Source: a virus
Length of the DNA: 25,745 nucleotides
Reading direction: 5' to 3' (one strand)
IMG/VR virus record: IMGVR_UViG_3300006119_000059
Span: 1 to 25,745 of that record
Positions 1 to 5,631 of the stretch are shown piece by piece. The notes beneath the pieces were generated by a model that was given only the letters and a program-made list of their open reading frames with translations, was not told where the DNA came from and searched no databases. Numbering within the stretch: the stretch's first letter is position 1; each line of letters begins with the position of its first letter. The position numbers and the translations under genes are program-made.

Positions 1-105
1 GATAATATTTTTGGAATATCTGCATTAAACACAACAGTAACTTTAACAACAGAACAATGTTATTGGATTGTTGATGCAATACTAAAGAAAGCGAGTGAGA
101 AATGA
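1..105 (+). CDS. C-terminal end of an unknown small phage protein (partial)
   Basis: An open frame enters at base 1 and ends at TGA 103-105, giving 34 residues that finish in LKKASEK. The start lies outside the window. The last 22 bases also serve as the ribosome-loading region of the next gene, whose ATG at 102 overlaps the stop as ATGA. The same C-terminal LKKASEK is found in the next protein, so these are related small genes or share a junction module. The function is unknown. Confidence 0.6.
   Translation, partial: DNIFGISALNTTVTLTTEQCYWIVDAILKKASEK
83..105 (+). repeat. 23-bp direct repeat, copy 1, at a gene junction
   Basis: This copy is identical over 23 bases to 340-362. It encodes the end of one protein (KKASEK and stop), holds a GAGTGAG ribosome-site-like stretch, and ends with the ATGA start/stop overlap of the next gene. 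Matching stops at bases 82 and 106. Confidence 0.9.
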
Positions 106-362
106 CAGCAAATGAACTAGCAGATATAAATGAGTGGTCTTGTTGTGCTCATAGTAAACAAGTTTCTGCCATGCTACGTCAACAAGCACAAGAAATAGAA
201 GCGTTAAATAATGCAGTAGATTCTTTAGTATTAAATAATGTTTTGTGGGAGTTAACAGATGAGGAAATACTAGCCCTATGGGTAAAGAAAAACAATCTAA
301 ATGGTGCTAAAGATATTTTAGATTTTGCTAGAGATTTATTAAAGAAAGCGAGTGAGAAATGA
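102..362 (+). CDS. Small phage protein with MTANELAD / TDEEI modules
   Basis: This is an 86-residue soluble protein of unknown function. The N-terminus MTANELAD followed by MLRQQAQEIEAL (about residues 24-35) is a signature I recognise from many small phage proteins. The second half, with LTDEEILALW (about 51-60) and a C-terminal FARDLLKKASEK, resembles another recurrent phage module. The gene therefore looks like a fusion of two common accessory modules. The start overlaps the preceding stop (ATGA), and its own TGA overlaps the ATG of the glycosyltransferase gene in the same way. An antisense frame over the same DNA (179-508) has no such features and was discounted. Confidence 0.8.
   Translation: MTANELADINEWSCCAHSKQVSAMLRQQAQEIEALNNAVDSLVLNNVLWELTDEEILALWVKKNNLNGAKDILDFARDLLKKASEK
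340..362 (+). repeat. 23-bp direct repeat, copy 2, at a gene junction
   Basis: This is the second exact copy of the 83-105 repeat. It again supplies the last codons of the upstream gene, the ribosome-binding region and the ATGA overlap that starts the next gene (ATG 359). The two copies bracket the 102-362 gene as a unit 257 bp long. Confidence 0.9.
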
Positions 363-1741
363 AAATTGTTGTCATTACGCCCACAACAGGAAAAGAAACA
401 TTGCAAAGAGCTATTGATTCTGTCAAAGCACAGACTATGAAATGTGAACATTGGGTGATTGTTGATGGAAAATTCGATTTTTCTTGTGACGCAGACGTTG
501 TTATTCATTTACCAGAAAATACGGGAAGGGCAGGCGGTATTTTATGGAATGGTCAACGCATCTACGCAGGTATGCCGTTTATGATCAATGCAGATTATAT
601 GCTGTTCTTAGATGAAGATAATTGGTTTGAACCAACACATGTCAATGATATGGTGTTTAAATGTGAATCGGAAAACCTAGCATGGTGCTATTCACTGCGC
701 AGAATCTTTAATACAGAAGGCGAATACGTCTGTAATGATGACGTTGAATCACTTGGCAAACTCTCTAGCAATCCAGATACATTTGTGGATATGAACTGCT
801 ATTGTGTTAGAGGGGATGTCTTACCTACTTTATCTCCAGCTCTCTATCATGGTGGCTGGGGTGAAGATCGTGCATTTTATCAAGCGCTTGTAGATAATGC
901 ACCACAATTTGAGTGTACGAATGGCTATACCGTGAACTACACTGCACCCGATCGTTTATTACCCATGTTTTTAAATAACCAAAAAAAGGAAACTCAAATG
1001 GCATCTATTTTTATTGCAACACCTATGTATGGCGGTATGTGTGCAGGATATTACACACAATCTATTCTCCAACTTTCCGATTTACTCAAACAACACGGTA
1101 TTGAGAATACTTTTAGCTTTATGTTTAATGAATCTCTCATCACCAGAGCAAGAAATGCACTTACAAACGCATTTTTAAAGAAAGAGGGCTGCACACATCT
1201 CATGTTTATTGATGCAGATATTCACTTTAAACCGCATGATGTATTAAGTCTTTTACAAGCTGATAAAGACATTATTTGTGGCATCTATCCTAAAAAAGAA
1301 ATCAATTGGCATGGTGTAGAGAAGGCAGTTAAAAATAACGTGCCACAGGATCAATTAAAACGTCATACAGGCAGCTTTGTAGTGAACTTAGTAGGTTATG
1401 CAGGAGAAGTAACTGTACCGATTAATGAACCCGTAGAAATCTTTAATGGTGGCACTGGATTTATGCTTATCAAACGTGAAGTATTTGAAAAAATGAAAGA
1501 TTCTATGCCGTTCTACTTAAATGATGTGACTGATTTAGGCGGAAACATGGAACAGCAAGACAAGATTACAGAATATTTTGCAACCAGCATAGAACCAGAA
1601 ACAGGCAGATTGTTGTCTGAAGATTATCACTTCTGTTACAACTGGCGCAAAATGGGTGGTAAAGTGTATGCTGCCCCGTGGGCTGAGTTATCCCACATTG
1701 GAACATACGCTTTTGATGGCAGACTTACTCCTGCCGCATAA
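359..1741 (+). CDS. Two-domain (GT-A type) glycosyltransferase
   Basis: The 460-residue protein appears to be two glycosyltransferase domains in tandem. Domain 1 (about 1-205) starts KIVVITPTTGKETLQRAI, has a metal-binding DED (D85-D87, in MLFLDEDNWF) and GGWGEDRAF near 166-173, typical of GT2-like enzymes. Domain 2 (from about M214) starts MASIFIATPMYGG, has a DAD motif (D285-D287, in LMFIDADIHF) and ends with LSHIGTY. Both would move a sugar from a nucleotide-sugar donor onto an acceptor glycan in the cytoplasm. M214 (ATG 998-1000) follows AAAGGAAA at a good distance, so domain 2 might also be made alone. The start overlaps the upstream stop (ATGA), and the 3' end overlaps the convergent methyltransferase gene by 17 bp. 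The acceptor and linkage cannot be told from sequence. Confidence 0.85.
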   Translation: MKIVVITPTTGKETLQRAIDSVKAQTMKCEHWVIVDGKFDFSCDADVVIHLPENTGRAGGILWNGQRIYAGMPFMINADYMLFLDEDNWFEPTHVNDMVFKCESENLAWCYSLRRIFNTEGEYVCNDDVESLGKLSSNPDTFVDMNCYCVRGDVLPTLSPALYHGGWGEDRAFYQALVDNAPQFECTNGYTVNYTAPDRLLPMFLNNQKKETQMASIFIATPMYGGMCAGYYTQSILQLSDLLKQHGIENTFSFMFNESLITRARNALTNAFLKKEGCTHLMFIDADIHFKPHDVLSLLQADKDIICGIYPKKEINWHGVEKAVKNNVPQDQLKRHTGSFVVNLVGYAGEVTVPINEPVEIFNGGTGFMLIKREVFEKMKDSMPFYLNDVTDLGGNMEQQDKITEYFATSIEPETGRLLSEDYHFCYNWRKMGGKVYAAPWAELSHIGTYAFDGRLTPAA

Positions 1742-2438
1742 AGATTAAATTAACAAATGTTTGAGAGCAGAGAATATAACCTTTGCTCTCTAACAATTCC
1801 ATCATCTTATTGATTGTGCCAGGCGCAAATTCCTCACTCGGCTCAACCATAATAATAAGCGGTTTGTATTTGTCAAAATCAATGTCTGCAAGGATGTTGT
1901 AATCATAACCCTCAATATCAATGCTTAAAATAATGTCTACATGTCTTGGTAAGTGCATCTGATCAAATAAACTGTTGATGCGTATTGCAGGAACATGTAT
2001 CACACCACTGACTTCACCTTCTTTCCATGCTTTGACAAAATCCTTGTTTAAAGAAGATATTTCATTGTCTGGAGATAAGTAAAACTCTACTTCTGCAACA
2101 TCTTGATCCGTCACAGCTGCATTGATAATGGTGTCATTGTGTCTATGTTGCTGTAATTGCGGTATAAGGTCAGGATTAGCTTCTACTAGCACAGTATGAA
2201 TACCCATTTTTTGTTTAAGTAAGAAACTTGCACTGGTAGCTACTGGATGGTTTGCGCCAATTTCAAAAAAGATTAAATACATCATTTTCTTTGTGCGCAG
2301 CATATACGCCCGTAATAAAGACTCTAAAATGACATCTTCATAGGCTTGTGAATAACTTGGTTGCAATTGCACAGGAATCGTGGGATGTTCCATGTGATTA
2401 TCAGTAATGTGTTGATATATGTATGGATTAAGGTGCAT
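1725..2438 (-). CDS. FkbM-family SAM-dependent methyltransferase
   Basis: This 237-residue protein has the FkbM-type layout: SYSQAYEDVIL (28-38) before the fold, a SAM-binding glycine motif FFEIGANHP (57-65), the acidic VEANP strand (85-89), and LSIDIEGYDYNIL (171-183) followed by MVEPSEEF. FkbM enzymes O-methylate sugars or related hydroxyls, and phage copies are often found with glycan genes. Its ATG overlaps the stop of the upstream HAD gene (TAATG), and an AGGAG ribosome site lies 7 bases before it. It is the last gene of the leftward operon and converges with the glycosyltransferase. The likely role is methyl-capping of a surface or virion glycan, which I infer from context. Confidence 0.85.
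   Translation of the reverse strand: MHLNPYIYQHITDNHMEHPTIPVQLQPSYSQAYEDVILESLLRAYMLRTKKMMYLIFFEIGANHPVATSASFLLKQKMGIHTVLVEANPDLIPQLQQHRHNDTIINAAVTDQDVAEVEFYLSPDNEISSLNKDFVKAWKEGEVSGVIHVPAIRINSLFDQMHLPRHVDIILSIDIEGYDYNILADIDFDKYKPLIIMVEPSEEFAPGTINKMMELLESKGYILCSQTFVNLIFMRQE
1763..1790 (+). terminator. Hairpin just after the + strand operon (possible terminator)
   Basis: A 10-bp stem (1763-1772 with 1781-1790, one G-U pair) closes an 8-base loop 22 bases past the glycosyltransferase stop. No clear T-run follows, so efficiency as an intrinsic terminator is doubtful. It lies within the convergent methyltransferase coding sequence, which it must also encode. Confidence 0.4.
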
Positions 2439-3736
2439 TACAATTCTCCTAAATATTGATTTTCTTTTTCTAAAAATAACTGCAAACGTAAACGTAATTG
2501 TTCTTGATTACTGATTGTCAATGCCATATCACCAAATACACGCAATAAGTCTTTTTCTGACTTACTGGCTAATTCTTGTCTTAATATATCTTTGTAATGT
2601 TTCGATAGTGTGATTGCTTGATTGACAGGCTCATGTATTTGAGCCACTAACCAATCTGGTAACTCTGGTTCTGCAAAAGTAGCTTGCCAATTTTTAAACT
2701 CTTTAATGTGTCCATGATTCGCACAATTAAATGCTTCTAAAATTAAATTGGTATCACCGAACTGTGAATTAGCTAATAAATAATTAAAGTGTTTAGGTAA
2801 TACTGGTTTTTCTTTAGTGTAAAAGAATTTATCAGAATAAATGCCAACTAAGACGTTTAAATCAACGTAGGATGAAAGAAAACTCCATGTTGCACCCGTA
2901 CTGCTTAAATCTACATATAATGCGTCTGGTGGGCTTTGTGTGCGCAAATACTCAATTGCGTTTTGTGGATCTTTATATGCTAAAGTGCGGCTGAAAGGTA
3001 AATAAGTGCTAGTGTCATAGTAATGACTGTAAAGTCTGCCCAAAAGATAACAGTCCCTACCCAAGAATACGACTGGATGCTCATTCTTTCTTCTATGTAC
3101 CAATTCCGCAAAGCAGAACAGAAGCGGAATATTGTATTGATGAGCAACTTGTGTAAATTCATGATCTTGACACCGTAATCGCAACTCACGCATGAGTAAT
3201 GCTAATACTTGAAATCCTTGATGATATAAATGCTGTTCATGGTTGGTAAAATGTGTACCTTCATAGTGTATAGCAGAAATACCAGCTTGTGTAGGCATAT
3301 TCACATCACTATGGATATTGTCACCTAAATGTTGATCTGGTTTAATTCTTTCCCATGCACGACCACTTGCTTTATCGCCATTACTTTGATAAATAGTGAC
3401 TTGCTTATCAAAGCCAGCATTGCGCAACATTTGCATGATCACCCAACCAGGCAAATACATATCAGAGATTAAAACATCTCCATTTTTCACTTTTTCGAAA
3501 TTTTTTGTTACGGGGAAAGCCGAATTAATTTCTAATTCAATCTCCCGTGCCATTTGGGAATTTAATCCTCCAAATGCGTCATAGATTTCCTCAAGGCTAC
3601 GTTGACCGTTATCCGCAGATACTCTACGAGCAACAAAATCCCTATCATCAAACTCACTTGCTATGGTTTCCCAAATGATATGACTGGTTATAAAACGCCT
3701 AGCAATCAGCGTATCAAATACATCAAAACTGTTCAT
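2438..3736 (-). CDS. HAD-superfamily hydrolase-like protein (COG5610 type)
   Basis: The first about 160 residues of this 432-residue protein carry the HAD motifs: nucleophile motif FDVFDTL (D5, D8), ISDMYLP (90-96, motif II), a lysine in GDKASGRAW (K122) and HLGDNIHSDV (136-145, motif IV acidic pair). The second Asp of the usual DxD in motif I is replaced by F7, as in the FDVFDT variant of this family, so phosphatase chemistry is not certain. The C-terminal half (about 190-432) has FLGRDCYLLGRLY and VDLSSTGATW and resembles the second half of COG5610 proteins, which occur in polysaccharide gene clusters. It is translationally coupled to the FkbM gene (TAATG). The start follows AGGGGATAAG closely. 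Confidence 0.75.
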   Translation of the reverse strand: MNSFDVFDTLIARRFITSHIIWETIASEFDDRDFVARRVSADNGQRSLEEIYDAFGGLNSQMAREIELEINSAFPVTKNFEKVKNGDVLISDMYLPGWVIMQMLRNAGFDKQVTIYQSNGDKASGRAWERIKPDQHLGDNIHSDVNMPTQAGISAIHYEGTHFTNHEQHLYHQGFQVLALLMRELRLRCQDHEFTQVAHQYNIPLLFCFAELVHRRKNEHPVVFLGRDCYLLGRLYSHYYDTSTYLPFSRTLAYKDPQNAIEYLRTQSPPDALYVDLSSTGATWSFLSSYVDLNVLVGIYSDKFFYTKEKPVLPKHFNYLLANSQFGDTNLILEAFNCANHGHIKEFKNWQATFAEPELPDWLVAQIHEPVNQAITLSKHYKDILRQELASKSEKDLLRVFGDMALTISNQEQLRLRLQLFLEKENQYLGEL

Positions 3737-3754
3737 CTTATCCCCTAATAAATA

Positions 3755-3979
3755 CTACCTACAACCCCATCTTTGCCTTGCAGCTTTACCACGTTCACCT
3801 TTCCAGCTTTTTGATCTAGCGCAAAAAGACTTGTGACGTGGTCCTGATTTCTGTGGTGCTTTCAAATTACTACCAGTTGCACGGTTATACTTTCTGCGCC
3901 CTTTAGCAGTCAAACCACCGCCACGAGCAACAGATTGTTTCTCACCTCTACCAACAGAAAGGTTAGGTTTAGAATTCAT
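3755..3979 (-). CDS. Small basic protein, DUF6321-like
   Basis: This 74-residue, strongly basic protein contains GGGLTAKGRRKYNRATGSNL (21-40) followed by KAP and a Ser-Phe-Cys-Ala-Arg segment. This pattern matches a small conserved phage protein family I recall as DUF6321, whose function is unknown. Its ATG overlaps the endolysin stop as ATGA. The high Arg/Lys content would suit nucleic-acid or virion binding, but that is inference. The family name should be treated as probable. Confidence 0.75.
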   Translation of the reverse strand: MNSKPNLSVGRGEKQSVARGGGLTAKGRRKYNRATGSNLKAPQKSGPRHKSFCARSKSWKGERGKAARQRWGCR

Positions 3980-4503
3980 GCAATCATGTTCTCCGCTTCA
4001 CTTTGTACACTAGCAACACGGTTTAACCAACCTTTACCGAATGTAGCAAAAGTATTTAATGATTTATAAAAAGCAGTTTTTTCAGCAGAAAAGTTTTCTA
4101 AAAGAGAACGTGTATTCGCCTTACTAATCGCTTGTATCGTTCCTTGCCCAATAATACCGTCAGCATCAACTCCAACGGCTTCTTGCAAAAGTTTAGCAGC
4201 TCTACCCACACCCATATTAACAGCAGCATCAAAAGTGGCATAATCGACACCAGCAGGAAGATCGTCACCATGTACTTTATCCCAATATAATTGCTTGTAA
4301 AGGTCGTGAACATCTTGGTCGCTTATATTTTTTAAATCATCTTTAGTTAAATGAGGATTACGTTTCCAGTCTTTAAAAACCGCAAAAGTAATTCCCTTCA
4401 TTGTAGCTCCACCTGGATCTTGAGGGTTATCACTCCAAAGCCCTTCTGACTTTAAAACGTGCGCTAACGCTGTATCAAAATTATCCTTCATCGGTTTCTC
4501 CAA
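3976..4503 (-). CDS. Endolysin, GH108-type muramidase with PG-binding C-terminus
   Basis: This 175-residue protein would cut the glycan chain of peptidoglycan to release phage. The N-terminal part has the family pattern HVLKSEGLWSDNPQDPGGAT (15-34), with E20 as the expected catalytic acid; the usual EGG is EGL here. KGITFAVF follows, then DLYKQLYWDKV near 68-77. A C-terminal peptidoglycan-binding-type region (about 88-175) holds ATFDAAVNMGVGRAAKLLQE and DGIIGQGT. There is no signal peptide, so export depends on a holin. The ATG at 4503 overlaps the upstream 2-TM gene by 23 bp; M5 (ATG 4491) is an alternative start with an 11-bp overlap. Its TGA overlaps the next ATG. Confidence 0.9.
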   Translation of the reverse strand: MEKPMKDNFDTALAHVLKSEGLWSDNPQDPGGATMKGITFAVFKDWKRNPHLTKDDLKNISDQDVHDLYKQLYWDKVHGDDLPAGVDYATFDAAVNMGVGRAAKLLQEAVGVDADGIIGQGTIQAISKANTRSLLENFSAEKTAFYKSLNTFATFGKGWLNRVASVQSEAENMIA

Positions 4504-4702
4504 TTTTGATTCCAGTAATCAATCCAATGAATCCACCAACAATTGTCTGAAATGCTGGTGTAATCGCTTCAAATATTTTAGTGTTATCTACTTTTTCAAA
4601 AAAAAGTCCAGTTAACAAAACAAATACCATACTTAATAATATAATAGACAATGTGACAGTTGCAATTAATGTTACCCAATACCCTAATTTTTGTTCATTC
4701 AT
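4481..4702 (-). CDS. Two-TM membrane protein, holin-like
   Basis: This 73-residue protein has two hydrophobic segments (about 8-34 and 46-66) and short polar ends, in a gene wedged between a 3-TM holin-like gene and the endolysin. By position and shape it is a candidate holin or antiholin. The start overlaps the upstream stop (ATGA). I do not recognise a specific family. Confidence 0.7.
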   Translation of the reverse strand: MNEQKLGYWVTLIATVTLSIILLSMVFVLLTGLFFEKVDNTKIFEAITPAFQTIVGGFIGLITGIKIGETDEG

Positions 4703-5106
4703 TTAGCAGCTACTCCCTGTACCTTTTCAAATGTTCTGAGTCCACCCATACCTAACATACCCATCATGAGTTGCCATAAATTGTCATCAAGTCCTGGCAT
4801 TAGTGGCACGTTATATCCAGCAACACCTGCTAACCATGTAATGATTGGTTTTAGTAAATATTGGTAGAACAATGCCAACGCACAAACCCATCCGATTGCT
4901 GGTCGCCAGCCCGATACAAATAATGACGCATTACTAGCCTCTACTTTATTAATATCTGTTTGTGCAGTCATTGACGCTAATTCGCCTGACTGTTGCAATT
5001 TTAATAATTCTAACTTTGCTTGATCAGCTTGTGCAGGATCAGGAAATATCCTCGTAATAAGGGTATTCCCTAAATCTAATGCAGCAGAGATAGGATCTAA
5101 AGACAT
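4699..5106 (-). CDS. 3-TM holin-like protein (GTA_holin_3TM family)
   Basis: The 135-residue protein matches the 'holin of 3TMs' family, first named from gene-transfer agents. It has an amphipathic N-terminus, the signature SGWRPAIGWVCALALFYQYL (65-84), a hydrophobic stretch to about residue 95, and the C-terminal MGMLGMGGLRTFEKVQG (115-131). It would form inner-membrane lesions that let the endolysin out. Its ATG overlaps the stop of the preceding 50-aa gene (TAATG), and its TGA overlaps the next start. Confidence 0.85.
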   Translation of the reverse strand: MSLDPISAALDLGNTLITRIFPDPAQADQAKLELLKLQQSGELASMTAQTDINKVEASNASLFVSGWRPAIGWVCALALFYQYLLKPIITWLAGVAGYNVPLMPGLDDNLWQLMMGMLGMGGLRTFEKVQGVAAK

Positions 5107-5258
5107 TACAGTGCTTTAAAAAAGTCTTTAACCTTATCCCATGCTTCTTCAGCAATATTTTCTACTTCTGCAGGAATGTTAGCAATTTGTTGTTCGAGTT
5201 GCGCAACTTCTTGTCTTTTAGCGTCTAAGTCCGCTTGTAACTTTTCTTTAATGTTCAT
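5106..5258 (-). CDS. 50-residue coiled-coil-type small protein
   Basis: This short ORF starts MNIKEKLQADLDAKRQEVAQ, is rich in charged and heptad-like positions, and ends DKVKDFFKAL. There is no membrane segment. A strong AAGGATC ribosome site lies before ATG 5256-5258. It overlaps its upstream neighbour as ATGA and the 3-TM holin gene as TAATG, which together argue for a real gene. Its place before the holin suggests a lysis-associated role, but nothing in the sequence proves it. Confidence 0.75.
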   Translation of the reverse strand: MNIKEKLQADLDAKRQEVAQLEQQIANIPAEVENIAEEAWDKVKDFFKAL

Positions 5259-5413
5259 TTTGATCCTTTTTTGGTTTCGGTTTTATGTGATTGACGTGCA
5301 GATTTCACTCCAGCAGCAACAGCTAATGTTTCTGGTGCGCCTTGTTTTAACTTAGGATTCATGGTCTGACCAATTGCTTTTAATCCTAATGTACTTTTTT
5401 GTTTAGTAGCCAT
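5255..5413 (-). CDS. 52-residue basic small protein
   Basis: This ORF starts MATKQKSTLGLKAIGQTMNP and ends with a Lys-rich tail (KTETKKGSK). It is soluble and basic, with no recognised family. Support comes from exact junctions on both sides: its ATG overlaps the upstream stop (TAATG) and its TGA overlaps the next ATG (ATGA). Confidence 0.7.
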   Translation of the reverse strand: MATKQKSTLGLKAIGQTMNPKLKQGAPETLAVAAGVKSARQSHKTETKKGSK

Positions 5414-5622
5414 TAGTACACCTTCTTTCCACCAGATTTAGATGTGTAAGAGTTTTTAGAATCTCCACCATCTTCAAATCTCCAAATAGATTGAAAACCA
5501 CCAATCGGCATCTTTCCTAAACGATAATGCTCATGATGACCATAAGTATCACTAATTGTTTCTGGTCTTGTTGCAACCTTTAATGGGTGCATTTTGACAT
5601 TCTTTCCACTTTCATCTTTCAT
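5413..5622 (-). CDS. 69-residue hypothetical phage protein
   Basis: This soluble protein contains GHHEHYRLGKMPIGGFQSIW (28-47) and a Gly/Ser/Lys-rich end. An AGGAG site sits 6 bases before ATG 5620-5622. It follows the 865-aa structural gene by 9 bases and starts the lysis-side gene block. I do not recognise the family. Confidence 0.7.
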   Translation of the reverse strand: MKDESGKNVKMHPLKVATRPETISDTYGHHEHYRLGKMPIGGFQSIWRFEDGGDSKNSYTSKSGGKKVY

Positions 5623-5631
5623 TTTCAGCTC

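Noticed and set aside
179-508. 109-aa antisense ORF
   Set aside because: It covers two well-supported + strand genes, has a Cys/Phe/Ser-rich composition without domain signs and no fitting ribosome site.
982-988. Programmed -1 frameshift at A-AAA-AAG
   Set aside because: The heptamer is in phase, but I see no strong downstream stem, and the shifted product is only a short tail; noted within the fusion finding, not called as a feature.
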